A stretch of 64,000 nt of DNA from Amaurobius ferox (Eukaryota > Arthropoda > Arachnida > Araneae > Amaurobiidae), in the NCBI GenBank assembly GCA_951213105.1, contig OX578152.1, positions 69,663,180 to 69,727,179 on the forward strand. The letters are read 5' to 3'. A model generated the notes under the pieces. That model had not been told where the DNA came from. It did no database searches and saw nothing but the letters and a program-made list of their open reading frames with translations. The translations under genes and the position numbers were made by a program. Positions 44,590-57,545 of this stretch are shown here, one piece after another (positions within the stretch are counted from its first letter, which is position 1; each line of letters opens with the position of its first letter).

Positions 44590-45190
44590 TAATCTTAGCA
44601 CAATAATGCAAGGTAAAACTGAAAATATTTTTACTTCGACAGATAAACTAATTGCATTTCAGGAAAAAAAAGCAATTTGGAAAACTAGAGCTAAAAATGG
44701 TAACTTTGAAATGTTTTCATTACTTGGTAAAACCAACATAAAAGAAATGAGTACTATTGTAGTTGAGAATTTGACAATTCTGGAACAAAAATTAAACTAT
44801 TATTTTCCATCACTGAATACAGAAGATTATGACTGGGTCCGAAATCCATTCATAAAAATTTTACCTGATATTGGTTTGAACTTAAAAGAAGATGAAGAAT
44901 TGGCTTCTATTTCCAGTGATCGGGGACTTAAAATCAAGCATGCAGAATTACCTATTGATGCATTTTGGATTTCTATTAGAGAAGAATATCCCTCGGTAGA
45001 TAAAAAAACATTATCCATTTTGATGCAGTTTTCCACACCATAGTTATGTGAATTGGGAGTTTCTTCACTCACACATTAAATGTAAAAAAAGAGCGAGCCT
45101 TCATTGCATTGAAGATGAAGTGAGGGTCTGTTTATCTGAAATACTTCCAAACATAGAAAATGTGGCGAAAAAACATCAAACCCATGTTTC
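44590..45190 (+). pseudogene. hAT transposase C-terminal part (ZBED5/FAM200-like), broken
   Basis: The open part 44606-45043 encodes 145 residues typical of the C-terminal region of hAT transposases and of domesticated ZBED5/SCAND3/FAM200-type proteins. It ends in a Phe-Trp-x-Ser/Ile-x-x-Glu-Tyr-Pro segment and the start of the dimerisation region (Phe-Ser-Thr). A TAG at 45041-45043 cuts the conserved Leu-Cys-Glu segment, which continues in the same frame with further stops until about 45190. The N-terminal BED finger and catalytic core are absent; only about 900 bp, much of it TA repeat, separates the remnant from the left terminus, so the element is an internally deleted copy. Confidence 0.8.
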
Positions 45191-45331
45191 ACATTGATAA
45201 TTTTTTTTATTTATCGAACAAAAAGTAAGTACTATACTTAATAATTTTCTTTAGTTTCATCTTTTATGTTCATATGTATAAATACTCATTATTTATGTTC
45301 GCATGTATATATTTATGTTCACACACACACA

Positions 45332-45376
<45 letters not shown>

Positions 45377-45614
45377 TTTATAGGATATATATATATATAT
45401 AAGTTTTGCGCCGCAAAATTTTCATTTGTTGTAAAGTGCGCCGCGAGTTAAAAAAGTTTGGGAAACACTGCTCTATACAATAAGGTTTCATAATTTTTAC
45501 ATCTACGTTAAATTTTAAACGGTTCCTGAAAGCAGATGCGCAAATGGAAATAAAATCACTCGCTAAAATAAAAATGGTGCGTAAAACTCGCCCCTACTAT
45601 TTTCGGATTCTTCT

Positions 45615-45838
45615 TCGACCCAGACCACCCGACCTACCAAAAACATATAAAGTACTTGAACGGCTGGGAAGTACCAGCCAATTTAAACTGGAACCCAGTA
45701 GAGGGGGCATCCACAGGAACAGTACCCTCCTTCCTCTACCACCGACCTCTCGGAAGGACTTACGGACCCACATGTTTAGTTCGATCATACTCCGCATGAA
45801 CACGGTGGCAGTTTTGACAGAGAGCTTTTCCGTTAATC
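45615..45838 (-). mobile_element. SINE family D inserted in a piggyBac relic
   Basis: Body of family D ('GAACCCAGTAGAGGGGGCATCC', 'CACCGACCTCTCGGAAGGAC', 'ACTCCGCATGAACACGGTGGC'), tail (GAA)n-like at left, head missing. piggyBac-like coding sequence resumes at about 45830. Confidence 0.7.
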
Positions 45839-46654
45839 TCTTTACGATTTCATCAGCAGAATTATTTAGTTTATACGGACCATCAATCAAGTTACGCACC
45901 TGCATAAATTTCTAAATTGCAGGTATAAAATGTTCTGGAATCCATAAGAGCAAAGATTTTTATACCATATTTTGCAGGTTTGTTAGGAATGTATAGACGA
46001 AAAGAGCATCGTCCTCTAAAAGCTTCAAGTTTTTCATCAATTGTTATATATTCACCCACAGTATAACACTTTTGGCAGTTTCTTACAAAACTTCAAACTA
46101 TCTCTTACTGGAGCGAGTTTGTCTGTCTCTCTTCTCCTAGCACTGTCTGTAATATCATCGAATCGTAAACACCTCAAAAGGAATAAAAAATGCTCCTGAG
46201 ACATAGTTCAATGGAAAATATCAATACCTGTTCCATCCGTAGCCCAGAGATTTTTTACATTTACGTGCGACGATTTGTGAAGTCCTCCAAAGTACAAAAG
46301 ACCAATCAACGCTTTAATTTCTGTTATTGAAGTTTCTTTGGCATCACGATCTCTCTCAAAATTATGTGCTATAGTCTTTATATACTTATTTGTGTAAATC
46401 ACGATATCCATTAGAATACTATCATCAAGCAGTGGTTGCCACGAATCAATTATCAAACATATGTTTTTTGCATCACCAATGTTTCCTGGTAATTTTAGTG
46501 TGATATTGTCAGAAGGAATTCTGACATTTTGTCGATTTTTAATTTTATTCCATTTTGTGTCGTCTTTGGCAACGTAGAAGTTTTGAAACAAAATGTCTGT
46601 ATCTTCATCTGTATCGTCGTAAGAATCAATATCTTCCTCTGAAGAAGAAGCCAT
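45830..46654 (-). pseudogene. piggyBac-like transposase, broken
   Basis: TTAA-specific DDE transposase relic. The probable start is the ATG at 46652-46654, since it opens an acidic Ser/Glu/Asp-rich N-terminus typical of piggyBac proteins (Met-Ala-Ser-Ser-Ser-Glu-Glu-Asp). The N-terminal domain is open to 46208 and includes Ile-Lys-Ala-Leu-Ile-Gly-Leu-Leu-Tyr-Phe-Gly-Gly-Leu, a conserved piggyBac helix. From 46207 down to about 45840 similarity continues in broken frames, including the region around Glu-Lys-Leu-Glu and a Gly-Pro-Tyr-Lys-Leu block near 45860-45900. A SINE then interrupts it and the rest is missing. Inactive. Confidence 0.8.
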
Positions 46655-46689
46655 GGGATCGGGTTGTCTAGTGGATGTGGTGCATAGGC

Positions 46690-47307
46690 GCTCCTTCACC
46701 ACGGGGAATAAGTAACAACAACACAACAAAATACTTTTCCACACCTGAACAAAATTTTTTGCAATGCATGATGTCAATATACAATTGAAAACAATTCCAC
46801 ATTTTTGCATTTTATTTGCAATGTCAATATACAATTGAAAAATCACTGGGGTGTTTTTGAAACTTTGGGGGGAAGGGGGTAAAATCAGGTCTTTCCTACC
46901 TACCTAGCTCTGCGTTATGTTTTAAGGGTAAAAACAAAATTGTATTTTTGTTTCTAATATTACTTGCTGGTTAATTTAGCCTGCATGTGGAATTGTGTGT
47001 ATCTAATAAAACTCTTTAAAACTAACAGATGAAACTGTTTCATTCAGTGGTTGTTTGTGACTTCAGGAATGGGTTAAGCAGATTTTAGCGGTAGGATTCC
47101 TCCTCCAGCTTGACAAAACATGCATCATCAAAACACATCACGCTACTGGCACAAATGTTGTTAAATTATGTAAAAGCAGCCAAACGAGTCTGAAAAATTT
47201 GCCAAATAATAATAATAATAACCCATTCAGCTGATAACATTGAAGCAATACTTATCCTGTGTCACCTGCTTCACTTCACAAGCCGCCACTGGTTTCATTT
47301 GCTTTTT
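46690..47307. other. No feature seen
   Basis: A short (TAA)n run is at 47207-47220. Confidence 0.3.
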
Positions 47308-47432
47308 ACTTTCCTTATATGCATAATGTATAAGGAAAGTATTGTGACGGGGTCGAAAATTCGAAATCGAGTTTTCGACGGGAGAGCACGTTTCAAGCAT
47401 CCCTGATCACGAATCAAACATTTTTGAAGTGA

Positions 47433-47472
<40 letters not shown>

Positions 47473-48598
47473 TATGTGTGTGTGTGTGTGTGTGTGTCAG
47501 TGAGTCTGTGGAGACGATAACTGACGAACGAATGAACCGATTCGAACCAAATTTGGTACAAAAATCACAATCAGTAAACACTGGAAGCCTATTGTTTTTA
47601 TATGCAATCGAATGTTCAGAACCCCCCTAAATTTTCGAATGAAATTTTGAAAAAATCGTCAAAAATCAAAACCATTAATAAAGTTACGCAAATAGACATT
47701 TCTTATGTAATTTTTCATTAGAAAACGATTGGCATAAATTTTAGAACGTTAACATGAACCGTTCTCGAGATATTGTACATTTTTCAAAAAAATTATCAAA
47801 ATGTCATAAAATAAAGAAAAATATTTCTTATTGAGAAACATATTCACTTTTCATATGTAATACCATGCGATAAATTGGGTGACATCATTGACGTGGATCT
47901 AGCTCGTTCCATTCATGAAAAAAGATACTTTGAGTAATGCTTTTGTATTTGAAAGCCAAAAGTCATTTATCTGCTGTAAGAATAACTTATTTCTTAGTGC
48001 ATAACGCTTGGCGAGATTTTGGCGACGAATTTGGCGGAATGTCGCCAACTTGGCGACTTTTTGAAATGTTGCCAAATTAACGAAAATCTCGCCCAATGGA
48101 TAAAAATGACTCTAAATCAATGAAAATGACGACTAATTTTCGAAAATCGTCAAAAATCAAAACCATTAATAAAGTTACGCAAATAGACATTTCTTATGTA
48201 ATTTTTCATTAGAAAACGATTGGCATAAATTTTAGAACGTTAACATTCATGAAAAAAGATACTTTGAGTAATGCTTTTGTATTTGAAAGCCAAAAGTCAT
48301 TTATCTGCTGTAAGAATAACTTATTTCTTAGTGCATAACGCTTGGCGAGATTTTGGCGACGAATTTGGCGGAATGTCGCCAACTTGGCGACTTTTTGAAA
48401 TGTTGCCAAATTAACGAAAATCTCGCCCAATGGATAAAAATGACTCTAAATCAATGAAAATGACGACTAATTTTCGAAAATTCAATATCTTGGAAAGAAT
48501 AATAGTATCTACTATAAGAAAAACCTATTTTTTCACTGTAAATGTAGTAAATTCATTGCATTATATAAGGAAAGTCATGTGTTGCCCACATCGGATAT
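47308..48598 (+). mobile_element. HINE-like element, family B copy 3, with internal duplication
   Basis: Both ends present (ACTTTCCTTATATGCATAAT start; AAGGAAAGTCATGTG and hairpin end). (GT)n at 47430-47500. About 47900-48220 is directly repeated at about 48230-48480, which explains why this copy is ~360 bp longer than copy 1. Confidence 0.7.
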
Positions 48599-49379
48599 TT
48601 ATAAGCTGTATTTAAAGATATGTATATATAATCAGATAATGCTCTGAAAGAAATTGTATTTAATAAAGAGTCTCGGATGCAAATTTAAGCAGATATTTTC
48701 AAATAATTGACTAAAATAAAATGTATAAACAAATTGGGTTTATGGAATAAAAAGAATTAAATTTGTATGAAGTTTTGTCATTGCAGATTGAATTTTACAA
48801 GAAGGATTTAGCCCTACTTTAAATCTTTGAGCTTGTTATGCGGTAAGATAATCTCCTGCTGAAATGTGTATTCAATTTAATTTTAAAATTTGTGCAATCT
48901 GTCATTAAAAATTAAATGCATTAATGTCTAAATGTTAAATTAAATTGCTTTATGAATACTAATAAAAATAATCTTGATAGCTGCAAAGTTAGAAATCTGC
49001 AGAAATTTTTTATTTTCATTCAAAAAGAAACAAGGATAGAAAATATTTTTTAATGAGGAGACAGTATTAAAATGTACTTTAAAGTAATTTTAAAGTACAA
49101 TTATTAATTTTTAATAATTTTAATGTAAATGTACTCATTTAATGGAAAATGGGTCTAATTAAGTAGATAAATAAAAGTGCCTGTGAAATTATTCTAAAAT
49201 AAGTTATTTTAATCATTGAAATTGTAAAACTTCACTTTTATGCTTGCTTAAAGCCTAATCTCTGTATTTTGATAATGCAAACACTAGAATTTAAAATACA
49301 TAGAATACTGATAAAATCTTGATTTTAGCTCAGCTAAAATATATTTTAATGCTTATTTTAAAACTAACAACAGGATTAC
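48599..49379. other. No feature seen
   Basis: AT-rich; no supported ORF. Confidence 0.3.
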
Positions 49380-50137
49380 CTCCACTGAGATGACACTATT
49401 TAGGAGTGCATATTTATTAGCTCCTAGAAGAGTGATTATTCACTCCTAAATAGAGTCTATTAATCACTCCAAAAACACCAATTCTTCATTCTTTCTAATG
49501 GGTGAAAAAACCACTTTTACCAAGATTGCATATATTCACTCTTTCTAATGGGTGGAAAAACCACTTTTACTAAGAGTGCATATAGTCACTCCTTGACATG
49601 AATTATTCACTCCAAGGTGGAGTCAATAAATCACTCATTCAGAGTGGATATTCACTCCAAAGGAGTGACTATTCACTCTTCCCCTTGAGTGGAAAATCCA
49701 CTTTTTTTAGAGTGAACTCTTTAGAGGTTGGCTCAATTTCAAGTCTTTCTTAGAGTGACTATTCACTCTTTTTGAGTGAATTCTCCATCTTTCAAATTTA
49801 GAGTGTTCTGAAGATTCAAGAAACACCTTGAAATAAAGAATATTCTACGAGATATGAGAGATTATTAGAAATTTTTATAGCGTTTATAAAAGGAGTCACC
49901 ACTTAGTTGGAGAGCAGTTGACATGATATACGAGCCACATTGAACTGTAACATACGCCAATGTTTTGAAAATAGTATAATTTGTTTTGTGAAATTAGTGG
50001 AGCATTTAAGCGCTATTTTACTGTATATTGTTCCTGTTTACGCTGTGCTGGTGAATAAACGTAGTAGTTATTCATAAGACTCATTCTTGTATCCTAATTG
50101 CACACCCACGATTCCGGATGTTACGTTGTGACAACAA
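49380..50137 (+). repeat. LTR-like sequence (copy J3) with GAGTGA repeats, TATA box and AATAAA
   Basis: 49420-49790 carries many GAGTGA/TCACTC hexamers in both orientations, as in J2. Then come TATAAAAGGAG at 49885-49895, AATAAA at 50054-50059 and an end like that of J1. J2 and J3 together show the full order of the family. Confidence 0.45.
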
Positions 50138-50140
50138 TAT

Positions 50141-51002
50141 AGATAGCGGAGAACATTAGAACTCCGCTTTGATGTTAATGGTTTTAGCACAGAGTAGCCA
50201 AATTCATTTAATTCATCGGTGTTACTAAGTTGTTTCCAATTTGGAAAATAAACTTTAAAAATAATTTTTACGAAATATTTTAAAAGAATAACTTGGTACA
50301 AAATATGAAAAGAAGCGCTTTTGTTCGTTCTGATAAGTATTTTTATACAAGGTGAACTAAACGATATGAAATATGAATGTATGAGAAGGTAGAATGGGGG
50401 CTCGCACTTTTTATATTTTTAAATATTTTTAATATACTGATGCTGTATGAAGTAGTAATTTTAAATGAAATTACTATTGCACATGGGTGATTAAAATCGC
50501 GCGCACCAAATTTTAAAATCGTTTAATGTACTGAGATATTGAAATAGTAATTTTTTTTCTCTTAGGTGTTACATATATACCCTCAAAAATATATCAGAAA
50601 TATAGTCTGCTGTTTTTAATACGTCAGACGGTTAGACTTTTATTTTTCATATCAATCGAAGAAAGTGGCTTTTTCTCAGAGGAAAATAATTTTATTTTAA
50701 AGCGGCATGTCTCAGCTGTTCTTATGAAAGTGATATCGAAGAATTTCAGGAACGTAGTCTATATATCAGACAATCACCCTGAGTTAAAACGAAAGGCCTG
50801 TATGTTTTCGCATTGTTTGCAACAGATATATTTTCTTATAAACGCCTTACTAACGGCGTAATTGTTGATTTTAATGGTTTTAGAGCGTATGTATTTCTTC
50901 TGATACTTTTCAATGACCCTTTTATATGAATGGCTAGAAAATTATTACTCTAAAATAAAATTTCTTCCACTTTGGAAAATCGCTATATTCTTTGATTGAT
51001 AA
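50141..51002. other. No feature seen
   Basis: AT-rich; ORFs short and unsupported. Confidence 0.3.
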
Positions 51003-51347
51003 AAAAGAGATCTGTAATGATCGCCTGACATATTAAAAATAGCAGACGTCTGTAGTGATCATCTGACATATTAAAACAGCAGACGTCTGCAATGCTCATC
51101 TGGCGTATCAAAAGCAACATATACTTGTAATGATCGTCTGACGCATTAAAAATAGCAGACATCTGTAATGATCGTCTAACGTATTAAAAACAATAGATTC
51201 GTCGGACGTATTTAAAACAGCAGGCATCTATAATGATCGTCTGGTGTATTAAAAACAACAGACGTTTGTAATGATCGTCTGACGTATTAAAAATAGCAGA
51301 CGTCTGTAATGATGGTCTGAAGTATTAAAAACAGCAGACGATATATT
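51003..51347. repeat. ~39-bp minisatellite, about nine units
   Basis: Consensus begins TCTGTAATGATCGTCTGACG and continues TATTAAAAACAGCAGACG. One unit is shortened (near 51198). Junctions create the palindrome CAGACGTCTG. Confidence 0.9.
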
Positions 51348-52228
51348 TAATATATTTTGAGGATATATTAGTGCCACATAACTGAAAGAAATTTTACCAT
51401 TTTAATTTCTCGGTTCATTTATATGATTTCAAAATTTGCCGTTCACGGAAATTTCCATCTCCCTGGAATCACTACTCTGAAGTGAAAATCTAAACTTTTA
51501 ATTTATTTTCGATCATTTTGTAATTCATATAAACAGGTTAAATGGATTATACGAATTCAAAGAGTTACTTTTTAATTAAATGATCGGCTCAGTAAGATAT
51601 TTTGCTATTGGGAAATGTCTATTCCATTAAGTAAGTGCAGTTGTATTTGTTAAAACAGAGTAAATTCTACTGAAAGACGCATTTGAGGAAACTTTCATTC
51701 AGAACTCTTTCTCAAGCGTAAATATTTGCTGGCATAATACCGACTCGTTCACCTGCAAAATGTACGAACGAAACTTAAGGCCGTGGAATAAAAGTTAATG
51801 AAATGAATTTAAACTTTTAATGCAGCGCGAAGTATGTAATCCCGATGTTTGGTAATTCGTTAATTGATTCGAAAACGTACAGTTTGCAATGTATTGATAA
51901 CAAAACTTCGAGAGAGGATGGAAAAGTGTTAAGTAATGGCTTTAAATATTTTATTGGTAGTAGTATTTTAATTTTTTAGATGTAAATGGAGTGCGTTTCA
52001 AGATAAAATTATTAGTTTCCAGTTAGAATGGACAGTGCGTTGTGTGTTGATATACAGAACCCGTCTAATTGTTCTAGGACTACAGGATTTTCTGCAATTC
52101 TATCTAAAACTCTGAAAATAAAATGTCATTTCATTCAATAAACATAATTTTTTTTCTCTTTAATTTTTTTATTTTAGAATATTGATATTTCTAGTCATTA
52201 ATTTAGCATTATAACAATTTTCCAATAG
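51348..52228. other. No gene seen; satellite end fragment
   Basis: 51785-51850 is a diverged match to the end of the 445-bp satellite unit. Confidence 0.3.
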
Positions 52229-52450
52229 CAAAGTAGATAGCTCAGTGGTAATGGTGAGAGAACCACATCTGGTAGTCCCGAGTTCGGTCTCTAAGTCACC
52301 CAAAACTACCCCCTTGTTTACGCAGAATATAGGCACGTTAATTCCATAAGTTCCCAACCGGGGATTAAGATGCCCAGCCTTTTGATCTGAGCTGTGGAAA
52401 TCCATTTGGAAATCCATAAGTCCGAAATCTATCAGCCAGTTGACGAGTCA
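52229..52450 (+). mobile_element. tRNA-derived SINE of a second type
   Basis: Head has an A box (TAGCTCAGTGGTA at 52239-52251) and B-box-like GAGTTCGGTCTC (52281-52292) at pol III spacing, followed by about 150 bp of unrelated body. No target duplication was identified. Confidence 0.5.
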
Positions 52451-54439
52451 GGCGAAGGATTATAGGTCTTGAGGATACTACTACTCCTCACTGGTTTATG
52501 GTCTAAAGTGAGTGATATTAGGCAAATGACAGATTTCTATCATGGAATTCGTGAGGTCTTTATAGTAACAGAAGCTGCAATCTGCCTCCCCCTTTACCAT
52601 GGACTTTGGTCTTATTGACTTGTTCTGACCCAATCTAAGACACGTGGGATAAAAACAATACAATTTTCTAGTGTTTATCTTTAACGTTTTCACATTTCAG
52701 CAAGTTATTTATTTAAGAAAAACACAGGAGTTTTATAGTATTTTAAACATCTACCAAAGGAGTGTGTTGACTGTTACATAAGCGCCGACTTAAAAAGATT
52801 ATTGAGGATTTCGAAAATGTGAAATTGAATGACCCATGCATTTTTAAAAGGATTTAAGTCAAATTTAAATTTTATTCCTACAGATTATTTGTCCCAATTA
52901 AGCGCCTGAAATGCTAAAATGAAGTAAATTATAGTTATACTGAAAAATATTTTTTCTTTAAGTATTTATTTAATTTACTTTGTTTTTGTAGGTGAAACAT
53001 TATTATAATACAATATACAGATACTGCGTGAATTTCCAACTCACTTATCTTCATAAAAGAAACAAAAAAGTCTAAAATTCATTGTTTAGATGTCTTTAGA
53101 AAGGTTAAAAATGGCAACATATTTTCTTTAAATCATTTCCGAGTTAAAATCTTGCATCCAGAATACAATAAACAGTCTGAGGAGTAAATTTCTATACACA
53201 TTTCATAGTAAACGGGGAATGGATAATGAAAAACATATATGCCTACATTTTCCCCGAAATATGCGCAAAAATATTAGGGGCTCGAGGAACAACAAAATTA
53301 TCGAGGGGGGGGGGGGGGGGGTTAAAGTGTCTCGAACCCAGAAAGTCGGCGCCCTGAACTGTTAACTTTCGATGACTATTGACAATTTGAAAAATCAATT
53401 TTTTAAATATTACTTTAAAGATTTGTTTCAACAAAATCCTCATTATAAATAACAAATTTAGTGACCTTATATACCTTCGCTCTTTGAAGAACACACATTT
53501 GATCTGAAAAACTTTCACTGCATTTTTGCCAGATCTGGCGAACTTCTGATCTCACTGAAAACATTGGTAAACATCTATTATCGTTAGTTTCGATAGCAAG
53601 TACGAAATAACACTTACTTTTGAATCACTGCATTGAAGATTTTCTTGCAGAGTGTTTTCAGTTTCGACTTTATCAGTGTCACATGGATCCCCCTTTTGAC
53701 TACAGGCAGCAGTGCTCAAGATTCTTTAATATAAAGTTGGTCTATGAGTCCGGTAACCAATCAAAAAGCTATCAGTCTGACGTCGCCGGGGGTGGCATTT
53801 TGTCATTCGTGACTCCACGGACCAAGAGAGATGTTATTAAAATACAGTAAGTTTTCCCATTATTACAATTAAGAATTATTTGTTAATTTTGAACTGGCAA
53901 TATCCAGATGTAAAATCCTGCGCAGAGAGTTTTAATTGTGCTGTGCACACCTTCCTCAGTGACGTCCATGAAGGTAGGGATGACGTCCAAAGAGATTTTC
54001 TGTCTCTTCAGAGAGGCCGAGGACAACATGCGCGCGTTTGCTATTCCCGTGACATCATATGAGCAGAGTTACATAAAAAAGAAATGAAGTCAGTCATGTC
54101 CGGCATTCCTCCCCCACTTCGTTGGTATATTGGGTCTTTACGTTAAGTCATTTTTATGCGTCTCGTGATTCGTTGGAATGGTTGCCCGTGTTCTCTTTCC
54201 TTCTGGCGCTTCATTTAATCTTATTTTGGAAACAGGAAAGCATTTTACGATACGCACCTGATAAATTTATGGGCTATCTAACGTCACGTTAAGAGATATC
54301 TTGTCTAAGTCATTGTTGAATGTTTTACGTTTTATAATCTGGACTGTGTAGAGTAAACTTTTTCTTTTCTTAATTTGAAACCAAAAATTGTATCAGGCGC
54401 TGTCCGGGATTTTAGACGAGGAGACGTGACGTAGACGTG
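52451..54439. other. No gene seen
   Basis: Includes a 17-base G run at 53305-53321. 53620-54060 is less AT-rich with short ORFs, but none recognisable. Confidence 0.3.
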
Positions 54440-54589
54440 TGTGATCTCAAATAACAGTTTATTTTATCTCATTTTTGTTATAAGTGAGCGTTAAAACGTT
54501 CTTTGGTTTTTGGAGAATTCGCTGTGAGTTTTGGTGTAGTTTTTAACAAAGATTTGCATCTTAAATCCCGGGAAACGCCGGAACGCTAT
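54440..54589 (+). repeat. Repeat family H, single arm
   Basis: Matches both arms of the foldback at 57337-57545 ('GAGAATTCGCTGTGAGTT', 'GATTTGCATCTTAAATCCCG'). Confidence 0.55.
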
Positions 54590-55185
54590 TATAGAAATGT
54601 ACCAGGTGTTCTAGAAAATGTACCAGACGTTCTAGAAAATGTACCAGAAGTGTTGCCAAACCAAAAACTTGAAAACTTCAAAATATGATTAGATTGGCAA
54701 CGCGTGGGTCAATTGAGTATTGTTCGGTTGACAAAAATTACCCCACCTTTTCTGCAGTGACTGCTTTGCGTCATTTATTCTGACGATGAATGCTCTTTTT
54801 TGCTTTCGAAACCGATTGATTTAGTTAATTGCCAAATGCTGTTTCCTAATTAAGTATATTTGTATCCAGAGGAACGTTCTATAACGTTCACGGGAAGCGC
54901 CGGAACGTTATAGAAAATGTACCAGGTGTTCTAGAAAATGTACCAGACGTCCTAGAAAATGTACCAGAAGTGTTGCCAAACCGAAAACTTGAAAATATGA
55001 TTAGACTGTCAACGGGTGGGTTAACTGAGCATTGTTCGGTTGACAAAAATTACTCCACCTTTTCTGCAATGACTGTTTTGCTTCATTTATTCTGACGATG
55101 AATGCTCTTTTTTGCCTTCGAAACCTATTGATTTAGTTAACTGCCAAATGCTGCTTCCTAATTAAGTATATTTGTATCCAGACGA
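54568..55185. repeat. ~310-bp tandem duplication containing a 21-bp minisatellite
   Basis: 54568-54876 and about 54890-55185 are direct repeats. Each contains three units of AATGTACCAGACGTTCTAGAA type. The 21-bp period keeps a reading frame, producing a repetitive peptide that is probably not expressed. Confidence 0.8.
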
Positions 55186-55189
55186 GACA

Positions 55190-56887
55190 ATAAGTTTTGT
55201 TTCAGGCCGAACATATGTATCGTGCAGTCCGAGCTCAATATTCTGTACATTTGCAGTCGAGTCGCCATAGATATTCTCAAAATTGCGGCACATAACACGT
55301 TTTTTTGTTGCCAGTGCCGTTATCATCTTTTTTGTGCGCTGAAAAGCACTAATAGTTACGAAACCCGCCTTGGTTGCTGCGTTTGGTGCAATTCCATGAT
55401 TTATTATCGCTAACTATAAAAATAAAAGTATAATACATCTTATATTCATTACCGTATGAGTTTCATATCACATAGAAAATCAGCATCAATTAATTTCAAT
55501 GACTTAAAAAATATTCTGAACGTTCCAACTGCAAACCATTTATGCTTCTAATCGCTGGAAATGAGAATTTCAATAAAAATGCGAATGAAATAATTTTATA
55601 TCCGCTTTCAGATATTTTAAGCGAGAACTTATTGATATGTATTTTTCAATTGAAATATTTACCTAAATTGAAAGTTCTGATGCAAGATAGCTCCAGGAAA
55701 TATTCTATTCAATTCAGCGTCGCCCGCGTTAATAGTTTGCGACTGTTAGTTGTTCGGCCGCATTATTATTGCGTTCGCATTATTATTGCGGTCGCATTAT
55801 TATTGCGATTGTCGAATGGAATTGATTGAGTATGAACGTTGAAAAATCGCATTTAAAATTTTAATGGCGCGTGATAAAGCTGTTAAGAATTTCTAAGCAT
55901 TAATACAAAAGTGTACTTTGAAAGACTTAAAGTAAAATTTCGCAGTTCCATCCGTTTCAGGCTGGCATGCTTGCTTAGACAAAGACAAACTAACGAGGAA
56001 CTAACTCCTCGATTTATTTGAAGATATCTTTTGAAAAGTTTCAACTGTAAAAATGTAACTATGTTTTGACAATGGAGTTAGAGAGAAGGAGATAAAAATC
56101 CTTTAGATGAAACGCTTGAAAATAGCTTTGAGAATTATATCTAAGTGGCGCTAGTGTTAGTAAAGCGCCCTTTGTTTCCATTTGACACAATATAAGAATT
56201 GAGAATATGTATTTTTTAATTAAGATTTCCTAATTATCAGCCTAATTAATCAGTATTTTTTCACAGTAAGACAGAGTTTAGAATATAGGAAGATTAAAAT
56301 ACATTGAAAAGTAAAATAATTTTGAATAAGCAGGAATACTACTTATTGTTTCAGTTCTAATTTGCATTGTGTTACTAATTTATTTCTATAAAATTGACAG
56401 TAGTTTAAATAAATACTTTAAGCCTGTTACATTGAAATACATACAATGTAGGGGTCTTATCTTATCGCAGCGCCACCTGAATTATTCTCTCAAATGATAT
56501 TGGCATTTTCTCAATATCGAGTTTTAACTCCTTATCTTTATCTCCATGGTTTTGACTGCCTGTTCCAAAAATTCTCTTTTTGCTAAAGTTTTGAACTAGG
56601 AGACTATTATTTGAAAGTTTTGAACTCCATAAACACATCCAAATCATTTTGGATTTAGGTTCCAGACTGCCGCATTTAATTTCTCTCAGAGTTTATTAAC
56701 AATTTTATTATTTTTAAAACATTCTTTATGTAAGCAAAATGTAGGCAAAATGTCAAAGTATGCATTCGCCTAACACCACTGCCTTTAAAATCGCCGCACA
56801 CCCACAAAGTTGAGTTTTCAAGAATGTAGGAATCAAAATAAAATTTCTAAACTGCATTTTTTTTATTTTGATCGATTGTTCACATAT
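55190..56887. other. No gene seen
   Basis: Short ORFs only; 'CGCATTATTATTG' occurs three times at 55765-55805. Confidence 0.3.
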
Positions 56888-56926
56888 TACTTTCTCTACA
56901 ACTACAGTATAATGCATAAGGAAAGT
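56888..56926 (+). mobile_element. Family B 5' end fragment
   Basis: Only the palindromic end (TTACTTTCTCTACAAC...AATGCATAAGGAAAGTA) is present, directly followed by a SINE. Confidence 0.5.
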
Positions 56927-57210
56927 AGTTGTTGTTGAGACCCAGACCGTCCGACCTACCAGAAAGGTGTAAGGTAACTGTTTGGACGGCCGCGAAGAGC
57001 CACCACATTTAGACCGGAACCCAGTGGGGGAGGCATCCACAGGGATCTTACGCTCCTTCCCCTACCACCAACCTCTCGGAAGGACTTACCGACCCACATG
57101 TTTAACGTGATCGTACTCAGCGTGAACACGGTGGCAGTTTTGGCAGCGGAGGGAATCGAACCCGGGCCTGCCGAGTGCAACTCCCGCCCGCTAACCACTG
57201 AGCAGCAGGC
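56927..57210 (-). mobile_element. SINE family D with tRNA head, full length
   Basis: On the minus strand: tRNA-like head with A box (CAGTGGTTAGCGG) and B box (GGTTCGATTCC), body identical in order to the 5S-headed copy, and (AAC)n tail at 56927-56937. It shows that the same body occurs with a plain tRNA head. Confidence 0.8.
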
Positions 57211-57289
57211 TAAGGCGTATTTAGGCTTTTATTTAGGGCATAGAATGCCCTTATAGAGGGCGTGCTTATGTTCGAGCAGCAGTTTCTTT

Positions 57290-57545
57290 AATTTTTTATT
57301 TTAAGCGGGCGTATGGTCAAAACGTTGTTTGAGTTTCGAGAATTCGCCGTGACTTCCGGTGTAATTTTGATAAAAGGTTTTCATCTTAAATCCCGCGCCA
57401 GAAAAAGTACGTGTTGTTTTCCGGGATTTAAGATGCAAATCTCTGATTAAAATTACACAGGAACTCACAGCAAATTTTCGATAATTAAGGAACGCTTCAA
57501 CAATATGCTCGTTTATAACAAAAATAATAAATAAAATGCTGCGCG
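57290..57545. repeat. Foldback of repeat family H
   Basis: Arms 57337-57398 and about 57416-57486 are reverse complements, both containing the 'ATCTTAAATCCCG' block, with a ~17-bp spacer. A single arm is at 54440-54589. Confidence 0.65.

Noticed and set aside
45544..45915. 123-codon ORF
   Set aside because: It runs through the SINE and into the antisense of the piggyBac relic.
51003..51347. CRISPR-like array
   Set aside because: Repeats run without unique spacers and drift along the array, as in minisatellites.
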